Source: Mogibacterium neglectum (GTDB taxonomy: Bacteria > Bacillota > Clostridia > Peptostreptococcales > Anaerovoracaceae). From it: a stretch of 64,000 bases of DNA. The notes beneath the pieces were generated by a model. That model did no database searches. It saw nothing but the letters and a program-made list of their open reading frames with translations, and had not been told where the DNA came from. Position 1 is the first letter of the stretch. Each line of letters begins with the position of its first letter. Below are positions 30,801-38,570 of this stretch, piece after piece. A program made the position numbers and the translations under genes. Location of the stretch: NCBI RefSeq assembly GCF_030644205.1, contig NZ_CP128647.1, positions 1,240,001 through 1,304,000 of the forward strand, written 5' to 3'.

Positions 30801-31010
30801 GGTTAACGGTTCCATGTACACCTTATCTGCCATAGATGTATCCGTCATGATAGTCGCAGGATTGGAGTTGCAAAGCACCACTTCATATCCCTCTTCCCTG
30901 AGCGCGATACATGCCTGTGTGCCAGCGTAGTCAAACTCTGCTGCCTGACCGATTACGATTGGACCTGATCCGATAACCAGAATTTTATTGATGTCATTTC
31001 TTTTTGCCAT
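27825..31010 (-). CDS. carB: Carbamoyl-phosphate synthase large subunit
   Basis: Makes carbamoyl phosphate from bicarbonate, ammonia and two ATP for pyrimidine and arginine synthesis. 1061 residues with the two homologous ATP-grasp halves (each opening with a GSGPI(V/R)IGQ-type motif at about 13 and 560) and a C-terminal MGS-like allosteric domain (about 935-1061). carA is not adjacent. It is preceded by a ~190-base leader ending in a terminator hairpin, so attenuation is likely. Carbamoyl phosphate is also the substrate of HypF, encoded 8 kb away; that link is context only. Confidence 0.98.
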   Translation of the reverse strand: MAKRNDINKILVIGSGPIVIGQAAEFDYAGTQACIALREEGYEVVLCNSNPATIMTDTSMADKVYMEPLTLEYLARIIRYERPDAILPGIGGQTGLNLAMQLEKKGVLKECRVELLGTKSNSIERAEDRELFKELCEELGEPVIQSDIANSEEHGLEIAKDIGFPVVLRPAFTLGGTGGGFAYNEEEFKELLKRALSISPTHQVLIEKSIKGFKEIEYEVMRDGSDTAIAVCDMENLDPVGVHTGDSIVICPTQTVSKEDKEMLKTSALKIIRALQIEGGCNVQFALNPNSSEYYLIEVNPRVSRSSALASKASGYPIARITAKIAVGMTLDEIEIIDQPASVEPAVDYVVSKVSRFPFDKFADADNKLGTQMKATGEVMSIGMNLEESILKAVRSLEIGVSHIYMEKFDTWDTDEMKEYITEGRDDRIFAIAELLRRGVSKSEICELTSINEYFIEMFENIISIENELKANKNDVARLRIAKQYGFSDVEIARLWNVTEEQVWKLREAVELFPEYKMIDSCAGSKDAYVPYFYSTFDGSETKITRNSGKRKIVVLGSGPIRIGQGIEFDYSTVQAVKTLRSQGCEAIIINNNPETVSTDYTTADKLYFEPLCVEDVMNILRLEKPDGVIVSLGGQTAVNLANALDERGVKIIGTDCAAINAAEDRDEFDKLLQKLGIAKPEGKAVTDIDEGCEVAKEIGYPVLVRPSFVLGGRAMRIVADETQLRQYLRTAVEIDEDKPVLVDHYIRGKEIEVDAICDGTDVFIPGIMELVERTGVHSGDSISIYPPCSISEDVKETIRDYTEKLGLGIGIRGLFNIQFIVDSSENVYIIEVNPRSSRTVPFLSKATGYNLADIASKVMLGISLEEQGFKGVKPLEKKRWYVKVPAFSFAKLSGMDIRLSPEMKSTGEAIGYDDDMMRAFYKAMQAAGMRMQNYGTVFASINDESKEDALPLIRGFYDLGFNIEATEGTAQFLKNNGVKTRSFEHTDNSLDAVMDEFRQGYVTYVINIGDIRSVDANSMGSRIRKCAAENSVTTLTSLDTVRVLLKALDDITFKVSTIDA

Positions 31011-31049
31011 TTTTTCACCTTTCCTGCTTTCTACATCCTACAAAGATTT

Positions 31050-31098
31050 TAAAAAAAGACTTCGATCATTGGAATAATAAATCCAATGTCGAAGTCTT
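31050..31098 (-). terminator. Leader terminator upstream of carB
   Basis: Minus-strand AAGACTTCGA-CATTGGA pairs with TCCAATG-(A)-TCGAAGTCTT (17 bp, one bulge) followed by T7, about 40 bases before carB. A promoter at 31194-31221 lies upstream of it, so the terminator sits within the carB leader and may be an attenuator; it could also simply end the radical SAM transcript. Confidence 0.7.
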
Positions 31099-31193
31099 AA
31101 TCTACGTTATTATATTCAAGATACAAGTCGCGAAACATTCGCCTCTCCATCTATCTACCTCTTTCTGCGAGTTACTATATCTAAACCTTAAGC

Positions 31194-31221
31194 ATTTTAG
31201 CATACTCAAATAATTTGTCTA
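31194..31221 (-). promoter_or_regulatory. Predicted promoter of carB
   Basis: Minus-strand TAGACA (31221-31216) and TAAAAT (31199-31194), spacer 16. Confidence 0.45.
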
Positions 31222-31309
31222 GAGGTATATTAAAATTTTCTGCAAAAAAACATTTTAGAAACAATTTAGAAAAGCAATGTATCCTCACGTATATTTGATG
31301 TGTAAACTG

Positions 31310-32701
31310 TTAATGCACTCCCTTATTATGTTTTCTATGGCTCCAAATCGCTTCGGCAGTTGCATTCCATTGCTTAGCATATGGTTTACACTTATTTTCA
31401 AGATGTTCAGCACTTTCAGGTGAAATCATATCTGTTGAATGTGCACCTGAATCATTTACCATCTCGGAAAGTCTGCCAGGATTCTCGAGCATTGGGCAAG
31501 GCTTTAGATGATTGCTGTTAAATGGCTGATTATGGTGATATGCCATGAACAGCGGTTTCTTAAGAGCTTCCATTATAGTATCCTTGCGAATATTCGAATC
31601 AGAATAATGTATAAACACGCATGGTTCCATATCACCTGCCGAATTGATATGGAAGTAATTGCGTCCACCTGCGATGCATCCGCCAATGTACTCCCCGTCA
31701 TTTTGGAAGTCAATAGCAAACATGTTATTAGCATAATCCTTAGATCTAATGATGTGAACTTTATCCATCACATGTTTACGCTGTGACGCAGTCGGCATCA
31801 AACTTGGATCTGCATCATTACCAACAGGCATGTAATGGAAGTACCAAGCTAGTTTACACCCATGTTCTCTAAGCATCATAATGAATTCATCGTCAGTTAC
31901 ATACTTGTAGTTTACACTCGTATAACAAATAGATACTCCATATAACAAATGATGTTTCTGCAACAACTTCATTGAATCCATAACTCTCTTATACACACCT
32001 TTTCCACGGCGAGAATCTGTTGACTCTTCGGTACCCTCAATGCTAATTGCAAAGGAAATATTTCCTACACGTTGAACTTCTTTACAAAACTTTTCATCAA
32101 TAAGAGTTCCGTTCGTAAAAATATGGAATTCACTATCATTGAATTCTTCCGCAAGTTTTATAATATCGTCCTTGCGTACAAGTGGCTCCCCACCCGTGAG
32201 AATGTACATATATGTCCCAATATCATTACCTTGCTTAATAATACTAGCCATTTCATCATAACTAAGGTTATTCTTATGACCATATTCGGCTGCCCAGCAT
32301 CCTGTGCACTTAAGGTTACACGCCGATGTTGGATCAAACAATATTGCCCACGGAATATTGCAATTCTCTTCACGCTGCAATTTGCATCTCTTTTTATTGC
32401 CCTTGTATGCCGCATTGAATCCGACGTTAGAAACAAAGTGTTTGATTACATTCTCATCTACGTCGTTTACCATATCGGTTGCAAATGAAACCCAGCTTGA
32501 GTTGGGATCTGCAAACTCACGCCTGATATTCTCGATAGCTTTCTTACCACTATTTTCCTGTTCGCTTTTAGGCATCATATATTTATCTATAATACCGACG
32601 ATATCAAGCATACCTTCTCTAGGATTCTTCTTAATCTTTTTGAATCCTATATCAACAGCTTTATTAAATGCAGCTAATGTTGCTTTCTCTCTAAGTGTCA
32701 T
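31310..32701 (-). CDS. Radical SAM protein of unknown function with extra C-terminal cysteines
   Basis: 463 residues. A helical N-terminal ~110 residues precede the radical SAM core with CNLKCTGC (Cys128, 132, 135) binding the [4Fe-4S]-SAM cluster, then YILTGGEPLVR. A C-terminal SPASM-like region has Cys in GGCIAGGRNYFHINSAGDMEPC and in KPCPML, suggesting an auxiliary cluster. Enzymes of this type modify peptides or small molecules, but the neighbours (rsmE upstream, carB downstream) give no clue and no substrate peptide gene was seen. Product and reaction unknown. Confidence 0.88.
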   Translation of the reverse strand: MTLREKATLAAFNKAVDIGFKKIKKNPREGMLDIVGIIDKYMMPKSEQENSGKKAIENIRREFADPNSSWVSFATDMVNDVDENVIKHFVSNVGFNAAYKGNKKRCKLQREENCNIPWAILFDPTSACNLKCTGCWAAEYGHKNNLSYDEMASIIKQGNDIGTYMYILTGGEPLVRKDDIIKLAEEFNDSEFHIFTNGTLIDEKFCKEVQRVGNISFAISIEGTEESTDSRRGKGVYKRVMDSMKLLQKHHLLYGVSICYTSVNYKYVTDDEFIMMLREHGCKLAWYFHYMPVGNDADPSLMPTASQRKHVMDKVHIIRSKDYANNMFAIDFQNDGEYIGGCIAGGRNYFHINSAGDMEPCVFIHYSDSNIRKDTIMEALKKPLFMAYHHNQPFNSNHLKPCPMLENPGRLSEMVNDSGAHSTDMISPESAEHLENKCKPYAKQWNATAEAIWSHRKHNKGVH

Positions 32702-32811
32702 AACAACCTCCTTCCGTAAACTGCTTAAGTAGTCTTCTTTAACACCTATTGTAGGACTTTATAATTTTTTTTGCAAATATACTGATTCATATATTGCATA
32801 AAACGCAATGC

Positions 32812-32842
32812 AAAAACTCTCGGGCATTATGCCAGCGAGAGT
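32812..32842 (-). terminator. Terminator after rsmE
   Basis: Minus-strand ACTCTCG/CGAGAGT stem with an inner GCATAATGC hairpin, followed by T5. Confidence 0.75.
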
Positions 32843-32884
32843 CTTGCAATATAATTAAATACAAATATTCCAATTCAAACTTGC

Positions 32885-33631
32885 TTATTTGTTCAGTTCC
32901 AGCGCATAACTCACCGCAGACAGTACATACATAGGGGCTGTTTCAGCACGCATAATGCGTGGTCCAAGCCCTGCGCAGACTGCCCCAGCCTGCGTAAAAG
33001 TGTCGATTTCCTTATCTGTGATTCCGCCTTCTGGTCCGAAGATAAAAAGCAGCTTATCTCCAGCTGATACTTCTGAAAGAGCATTGGCGAGAACAGACTT
33101 CTCTCCATCCTTTGCCGCTTCCTCGTATGCTACGAAAACCTTATCGTAATCAGCGAAGCTATCTACAAAACTCTTCTTGTTAGCAACAAAATTTATGCTA
33201 GGAACTATATTGCGCTTACTCTGCTCAGCAGCGCCCTGAACTACCTTATCAAGCTTTTCTGCCAATTTAGCCAGCTTCTTATCGTCCCATTTCACTATCG
33301 ATCTCTCCGCTGGAAATCCGCATATCTCTGTTGCTCCTAGTTCGGTTGCCTTCTGAGCGATGGTCGCAAATTTATCGCCTTTAGGAAAACCGCATGCGAT
33401 AGTAATGTGAACTGGTAGCTCAACATTTTCGTCTAGCTCTTCTACGATGCGCATAGTTCTGCTCTCTGCATCTAAAACTTCTGCAAGCCTCTTGATGCCA
33501 TCTGGGAACACGAGAACCACTTCATCGCCAGCTCTAAGTCTCATGACCTGGAACATGTGCTTGATTGTATCCTTGTCCGTTATCTCAATAGTTTCAGCGC
33601 TAGGGCTGCCGTATATAAAATACTGCTGCAT
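32885..33631 (-). CDS. rsmE: 16S rRNA m3U1498 methyltransferase
   Basis: SAM-dependent SPOUT-class methylation of U1498 in 16S rRNA. 248 residues: an N-terminal PUA-like part (DKDTIKHMFQVMRLRAGDEV) and the knotted C-terminal domain with LLFIFGPEGGITDKEID and LGPRIMRAETAPMYVLSAV, the deep-knot SAM site. Confidence 0.96.
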   Translation of the reverse strand: MQQYFIYGSPSAETIEITDKDTIKHMFQVMRLRAGDEVVLVFPDGIKRLAEVLDAESRTMRIVEELDENVELPVHITIACGFPKGDKFATIAQKATELGATEICGFPAERSIVKWDDKKLAKLAEKLDKVVQGAAEQSKRNIVPSINFVANKKSFVDSFADYDKVFVAYEEAAKDGEKSVLANALSEVSAGDKLLFIFGPEGGITDKEIDTFTQAGAVCAGLGPRIMRAETAPMYVLSAVSYALELNK

Positions 33632-33742
33632 TGCTGCTCCTTTAGTATATTAGTGTTATTAGTTAAAGCCGTTTCGAATCGTCATTCTGTAACTTAGGAA
33701 TAATCGATTTAGGTGCAGTGCGTATATATTGGAAGGCAAGGT

Positions 33743-35668
33743 TTACCAGCCACCGCCTCCGCCGCCACCAGAGCCGCCACCGACCGATCCGCCGCCGCCA
33801 GAGCTGAGACCGCCGCTGACATCTGCGTACAATGCCGATGATACTCTAGAAAACGCACTAGATTGAACATGATGAATCATAATATCCATATTTATAAGGT
33901 CGTACATGTCTCCGCCTAACGCACTGTATCCAATATGTCCAGCTAGAGTCTTAGGTTCAAACTTCTTCGCCCAGGTGTCGGTAAGCCCAAATACATAGGC
34001 ATACGGAAGCACGTCGTAGAAATACGCTGGATTTTCCTCAACAAGGGCATTTATTCTATCCACCTCTGCTGTAGCGATAAATTCTTTGAAGCCGATAATC
34101 TCACCATAAAGCTTGGCACTATCCTTAGTTCTCTTGAGGAATCCTAGTAGAATCAATGGTACAGCCAATGTGTATACAGCTATTGCAGCTAGAGAATAAA
34201 TCGTCATCTCACCGCCCGCCATCTTGTACAAAAACAATAACATAAACGATGATATCGCCAGATAGATAATTCCCCAGAACGCAAAAGATGTAACACTTCT
34301 TAAACCGCTTCTCGTCCTATGAAAATGATACTCTCTACACATCCTCTTAACAGGCAATCTCCAAAATGCATCAAGAATCACCGAACCACCATATACGAAT
34401 ATCAAAATTCGCCAGCCGGGTAGGTAAAACTCTCTATACATAGAAAGTGCGATTAGCATACCTCCTATTATGCAGCTAATGATAGCTGCAATCTCTTCAT
34501 TTTTCTGCGATTTCTTAGAGAATATAGATTTGTTGTCAGTGTACTCTTCAACGATCACCTTTCTAATCAGTTCACATTCTTTGCCTATGCGTTTGCTCGC
34601 TTCCTCTAGGCTCACTACCTTGCCAAGCGTGCCCTTCTTCGTGCTTCCAAATATAGTTTTGTAAAAAGTAACGGTAATCGGTGGTTCGTCATATACGTCG
34701 GGAATCCGGAGGCTCTCGAATTGATATTTCCCCTTCTTGTATTCCTCAATCGAGATATAGCCCTTGGATGCCAAGTAAAAGAACATCGATGTGATATCCC
34801 TCTTATTTACTGCTTCGTCGACCAGATATCCGATTTCTCCAGGCGGAACACCTTTTGGCGGCTTGAACGTAACAGGCGCAACAATCGGGTGCTCTTTTTC
34901 GTTCAAAACCCTAAGCACGATAAGTATAATGACGCCGAGAATTGCTACTATTACGGTCGCATAGTTCACCCAGTACTTGCTAGGCGCTTTGTACCAGTAA
35001 CCTTTTGGAGTATCTACGAGCAATGTTGCGCCATTATTCGCAGGCAAATTCTGAACGTTGTATTCGATTATATTTCTCTTCTTGTTGTAATTCCACGTCC
35101 CGTACATATTGTAGGTGCTTTTATGTGGCCCACTATATCCTTTCATGCCGCTATAAGGAAAATGCTGTGGCAGACTCACAGAAACTGAAGCCGACTTGAT
35201 ATCTGTTGCCCATTCCGACGGAAGCACATCCACATATATATCGTTCGGATTATTCTTGCGCTCGTAATTAGCGAGCGTATAGATGATGGTGTACTCTTTA
35301 ATACCTGTAACAGTCTTCTTTTTATCACCAATTTTAATCTGCATATGCTCAGCTTTGTACAGATTCTTAATCCTATATTTATCCCCATCTACGGATACGT
35401 CTTTGATCTTGTATCCCTTGCCGAAAGGAATGTTTCTAACTATACCGTGCTTTGGGTCGGTGAAATTCACCTTAATCTTCTCTACGACTACGTATGAATA
35501 GTCATTTCTAACATCCACAGTCACATTGTAACTAAGGGTAGAATATCCAACGCCCGTGTCGACATCTCCTGAACTGAAATATCTTGTTAGGCCTGAAATA
35601 AGCCATATTGTAGCTAGTAAACCGATAGATACTATGATTGCTATGCGATCATTTCGTTTTTTGTCCAT
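33743..35668 (-). CDS. DUF2207-family predicted membrane protein
   Basis: 641 residues. A hydrophobic N-terminal segment (about 10-30) is followed by a ~200-residue outside domain, membrane helices near 235-257, 395-412, 420-440, 460-485 and 490-515, and a C-terminal tail of almost pure glycine and serine (SGGGGSVGGGSG and on), typical of this family. Function of the family is not established; a cell-surface role is assumed. Single gene on the minus strand. Confidence 0.88.
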   Translation of the reverse strand: MDKKRNDRIAIIVSIGLLATIWLISGLTRYFSSGDVDTGVGYSTLSYNVTVDVRNDYSYVVVEKIKVNFTDPKHGIVRNIPFGKGYKIKDVSVDGDKYRIKNLYKAEHMQIKIGDKKKTVTGIKEYTIIYTLANYERKNNPNDIYVDVLPSEWATDIKSASVSVSLPQHFPYSGMKGYSGPHKSTYNMYGTWNYNKKRNIIEYNVQNLPANNGATLLVDTPKGYWYKAPSKYWVNYATVIVAILGVIILIVLRVLNEKEHPIVAPVTFKPPKGVPPGEIGYLVDEAVNKRDITSMFFYLASKGYISIEEYKKGKYQFESLRIPDVYDEPPITVTFYKTIFGSTKKGTLGKVVSLEEASKRIGKECELIRKVIVEEYTDNKSIFSKKSQKNEEIAAIISCIIGGMLIALSMYREFYLPGWRILIFVYGGSVILDAFWRLPVKRMCREYHFHRTRSGLRSVTSFAFWGIIYLAISSFMLLFLYKMAGGEMTIYSLAAIAVYTLAVPLILLGFLKRTKDSAKLYGEIIGFKEFIATAEVDRINALVEENPAYFYDVLPYAYVFGLTDTWAKKFEPKTLAGHIGYSALGGDMYDLINMDIMIHHVQSSAFSRVSSALYADVSGGLSSGGGGSVGGGSGGGGGGGW

Positions 35669-35754
35669 TAGTTGTTCCTGTTGTTATTGTTTAAAGGATT
35701 AATAACCAACATGAAATCATGAGGTTAAACTGCCTATGAAATGCGAGTGTGCTA

Positions 35755-35940
35755 TTAATTCACTTCAGCTTTGGAATCTTCAATCACAGCTCGCTCTAGT
35801 AGCTCAAGAACGTATACGGGAGCTTGCCTGCGCCCACTCTCCCAATCTTGAATTGTTCTTACTGGGATGTTATATTTCTCTCCAAATGCCGCTTGCGATA
35901 AGCCGAGAAGCTTACGCATCTCCTTTAGTTCCATTATCAT
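35755..35940 (-). CDS. Small XRE-type helix-turn-helix protein
   Basis: 61 residues, almost entirely one HTH: MRKLLGLSQAAFGEKYNIPVRTIQDWESGRR, then a short helix (VYVLELLERAV). GGAGATA precedes two ATGs two codons apart, so the start may be 35940 or 35934. Such solitary HTH proteins occur as antitoxins or as regulators; no toxin gene is next to it. Confidence 0.8.
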   Translation of the reverse strand: MIMELKEMRKLLGLSQAAFGEKYNIPVRTIQDWESGRRQAPVYVLELLERAVIEDSKAEVN

Positions 35941-36014
35941 TATCTCCTCTTTTATGTAACTCTTATAGAATAACTTAATGATACAACATGTGGGGTGAAT
36001 GTGTAAGGGTATAA

Positions 36015-36045
36015 AAAAACCTTGAGCTCTAGCTCAAGGTTTTTT
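36015..36045 (-). terminator. Terminator after tRNA-Glu
   Basis: Minus-strand AAAACCTTGAGC-TAGA-GCTCAAGGTTTT, a 12-bp perfect stem ending in a T run, directly downstream of the tRNA. Confidence 0.85.
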
Positions 36046-36049
36046 ACTA

Positions 36050-36125
36050 TTGGTACCGCATCCGGGAATCGAACCCGAGATTCAGCCGTGAGAGGGCTGC
36101 GTCTTAACCTCTTGACCAATGCGGC
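36050..36125 (-). tRNA. tRNA-Glu (anticodon CTC)
   Basis: A 76-base cloverleaf on the minus strand. Acceptor GCCGCAT pairs with ATGCGGT, the anticodon stem CAGCC/GGCTG encloses loop CTCTCAC with anticodon CTC, and the T arm is TCGGG-TTCGATT-CCCGG. The 3' CCA is encoded. It reads GAG codons. Confidence 0.95.
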
Positions 36126-36131
36126 ATAAAT

Positions 36132-36157
36132 ATTCGTGTCACGATTGCGACACGAAT
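36132..36157. repeat. 9-bp perfect inverted repeat in the tRNA-Glu 5' leader
   Basis: ATTCGTGTC (36132-36140) and GACACGAAT (36149-36157). It lies between the hypE stop and the tRNA; it may be a weak terminator of the hyp operon or a processing/regulatory hairpin. Confidence 0.5.
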
Positions 36158-36240
36158 TAGTATACATAATATACCAGAACTTGTCTAGTACTTTTTTCTT
36201 TTAACTAAGATTTTTCGATTTAACTAGTTTATCAATTCTG

Positions 36241-37245
36241 CTAGCAAATCCTCGGCAGCAGCTCTCCGCTTGGAGGTGGTAGCAGCGTTTCAGTGCCTAT
36301 TTCCGTGGTCATCACAACGTGACCAGGCATCTCTTTAGTCACCTCGCCTATTACCACCGCACCCTCTGTATGCTCGGAGCTGTGCAGTGCCGCGAGTACA
36401 GCGTCAGCGGATTTTGCAGGGACGAACATAACCAGTCTGCCTTCGCAAGCGAGATAAAGTGGCTCTAGCCCGAGCATGCCCGTGACACCAGCGACTTCAG
36501 GATTCACAGGAATTGACTCAGTATCGAGCTTGATTCCGACATCACTCTGGTCAGCAATCTCATAGAGTACAGTCCCAACTCCGCCGCGCGTCGCATCCCT
36601 TATAACGTGGATGTCTGGATCAGCTTCAAGTGCAGCATTTACAGCATTCCAGAGTGGCGCACAATCACTCGTCACATTCGCCTCCATGCCGAATCTGTCC
36701 CTCTCGAGCAGAATCGTACAGCCGTGACGGCCAACGTCTCCAGTCACGATGATCTTGTCACCAGGTTCAGCATTTGCACCAGCTGGATTAACGCCTTCCA
36801 GTATCTCGCCTACGCCAGTAGTCGTGATAAATACTCCATCCACCTGCCCTTTGCCAGCAACCTTGGTATCGCCAGATACGATTGAAACACCTACCTCATG
36901 AGCCGTCTCAGCCATCGCCTTAGCGATGCGGTCCAGCTTCACAACTGGGAAGCCTTCCTCTATTACAAACGCACAAGAGATATAGAGTGGCTTTGCGCCC
37001 ATGCACGCGAGGTCATTTACCGTGCCGCATATCGAGAGCTTTCCGATGTTACCGCCAGGGAATTCTGCAGGCGATACGATAAACCCGTCCGTGGACATCG
37101 CCATCCTCCCAGCTGGAGGTGGCACCACGGCTGCATCGTCCGCTGTTAGGTATTTGTTGTCGAAATATTTCTTGAAAATCCCACCGATCAGGTCATTCGT
37201 CTGCTTTCCACCCGCACCGTGCGCGAGGGTTATTGTTTGTTCCAT
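36241..37245 (-). CDS. hypE: HypE, carbamoyl dehydratase for cyanide ligand synthesis
   Basis: AIRS-family ATPase that dehydrates the C-terminal S-carboxamide to a thiocyanate and passes CN to HypC-HypD. 334 residues from the ATG at 37245 (GGAGG six bases upstream; it overlaps hypD by 16 bases). It has LAHGAGGKQTN at the start, the ATP motif STDGFIVSP and GDTKVAGKGQ. The essential C-terminal Cys is intact (tail GELLPRIC). Last gene of the long nitrogenase-like/hyp operon. No hydrogenase gene follows; a tRNA does. Confidence 0.97.
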   Translation of the reverse strand: MEQTITLAHGAGGKQTNDLIGGIFKKYFDNKYLTADDAAVVPPPAGRMAMSTDGFIVSPAEFPGGNIGKLSICGTVNDLACMGAKPLYISCAFVIEEGFPVVKLDRIAKAMAETAHEVGVSIVSGDTKVAGKGQVDGVFITTTGVGEILEGVNPAGANAEPGDKIIVTGDVGRHGCTILLERDRFGMEANVTSDCAPLWNAVNAALEADPDIHVIRDATRGGVGTVLYEIADQSDVGIKLDTESIPVNPEVAGVTGMLGLEPLYLACEGRLVMFVPAKSADAVLAALHSSEHTEGAVVIGEVTKEMPGHVVMTTEIGTETLLPPPSGELLPRIC

Positions 37246-38300
37246 ATGTCGCCTCCGTATTTGTAAAATGCCGAACATGCGCCTTCACCAGAAACCATGC
37301 ATGCACCTATCGGATGTTCCGGTGTACAGCCCTTACCGAACACCTTGCAGTCGTAAGGCTTGCATTTGCCGAGAAGCACATCTCCGCATCTACATGCCGG
37401 GTTTGGCTTACCTTCTATATCCGGAAGGTCAAACTTGAACCTCGCATCGTAATCACGATACTTTGGCTTTAGTTCGACACCCGATTTCTCTATTACACCG
37501 AGTCCACGCCATTCTGCATCGCAAGGCTCCATCACTGTCTCGACAAGCTTTCTAGCCGCAGGGCTACCTTCTTCAGTTACTACTGCTGGGTAGCAATTTA
37601 CTGCAAAAGGCTTTTTCTCCGCCACCTTCTTGATGATCACCGCAAGTGCCGTCAGTATCTCGGATCCCGAGAAACCGGCGACTACTCCGGATATTCCGTG
37701 TTCATCGCGGAGTTTGTAGTATTCCTCCATACCAGTCATCGTGCTCACGTGACCTGGATACAGGAAAGCATCTACACTGCCCTTGAGCGCAAGATAAGCG
37801 TTATACATCGTCTTGTTAGCAGTCAATATCGAGAAATTCTTGATGCCCTGTGCCTTCGCTTCACGCACCGCCATAACGCTTCCCGGTGTTGTCGTTTCAA
37901 ATCCGACCGCCAGAAATACGACCTGCTCGTCCGGATGCTCCTTGGCATACTCGAGCGAGTCGAGCGGTGAGTATACAACATTGACCTTCGCACCCTTGCT
38001 GCGAGCTCCAGCAAGGCTCATCTCCGTTCCCGGAACTCTGATTAAGTCTCCAAAAGTCGTGATAGTTGCCTGCTTATCCAGTGCAAGCATCACCGCTTCA
38101 TCGATGTAAGAAACCGGTGTTACGCAGACAGGACATCCTGGACCCGAGATAAGTTCGATGTTATCAGGCAGAAGTCTCCTTATTCCAAGTCTAAAAATCT
38201 CATGCGTATGAGTTCCACAGACTTCCATAATTCGCAGCTTCGGGCCGTCGTAGGAAGTGACAATGTCGCGAGCTTTTTTTGTACTCTCGTTAATTGTCAT
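37230..38300 (-). CDS. hypD: HypD, Fe(CN)2CO assembly scaffold
   Basis: Iron-sulfur protein on which, with HypC, the iron receives two cyanides and CO. 356 residues. Conserved motifs MEVCGTHTHE (25-34), GPGCPVC near 53-59, GFETTTP and the [4Fe-4S] site with CRCGDVLLGKCKPYDC, GCTPEH and GACMVSGEGAC are all present, so it looks functional. Overlaps hypC by 11 bases and hypE by 16, indicating tight translational coupling. Confidence 0.98.
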   Translation of the reverse strand: MTINESTKKARDIVTSYDGPKLRIMEVCGTHTHEIFRLGIRRLLPDNIELISGPGCPVCVTPVSYIDEAVMLALDKQATITTFGDLIRVPGTEMSLAGARSKGAKVNVVYSPLDSLEYAKEHPDEQVVFLAVGFETTTPGSVMAVREAKAQGIKNFSILTANKTMYNAYLALKGSVDAFLYPGHVSTMTGMEEYYKLRDEHGISGVVAGFSGSEILTALAVIIKKVAEKKPFAVNCYPAVVTEEGSPAARKLVETVMEPCDAEWRGLGVIEKSGVELKPKYRDYDARFKFDLPDIEGKPNPACRCGDVLLGKCKPYDCKVFGKGCTPEHPIGACMVSGEGACSAFYKYGGDIWNKQ

Positions 38301-38505
38301 TTAGCTCCTCCATGACCTTATCTGCCTCTTCCTCTTCATCTGCTGCAACCCTTGCAATAGCAAGACCTGCGTGCACCATCACATAATCTCCAGGAGCGAG
38401 GTCTGAAATCAGCTCCGCAGAAACCTTTCTCTTAACGCCGCCAGCATCGATGACAGCCATATTATTCTCTATATTAGCAACCTTTGCTCTCAATCCCACG
38501 CACAT
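38290..38505 (-). CDS. hypC: HypC/HupF hydrogenase maturation chaperone
   Basis: Small OB-fold protein that holds the Fe(CN)2CO unit with HypD and normally delivers it to the hydrogenase large subunit. 71 residues with the essential N-terminal Cys2 (MCVGL) and HAGLAI near the end of the core, followed by an acidic tail (DEEEEAD). Family members mostly begin MC(L/I)(A/G)(I/V)P; the proline is missing here. Start has GGAGGTG upstream. With no hydrogenase nearby, the recipient protein is an open question. Confidence 0.95.
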   Translation of the reverse strand: MCVGLRAKVANIENNMAVIDAGGVKRKVSAELISDLAPGDYVMVHAGLAIARVAADEEEEADKVMEELNDN

Positions 38506-38570
38506 ATGTGCACCTCCGTCATTTTCTAATCTCTATGTATTTTATACCCATGTACAGTAATATTGATGTA

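Noticed and set aside
28190-30930. + strand frames opposite carB
   Set aside because: Antisense shadows; carB is intact and fully explains the region.
31100-31190. T-box leader upstream of carB
   Set aside because: The conserved T-box sequence and specifier structure are not found, and carB is not an amino-acid gene.
35952-36167. A 71-codon minus-strand frame over the tRNA
   Set aside because: It covers the tRNA-Glu gene and its terminator, so it is not a protein gene.
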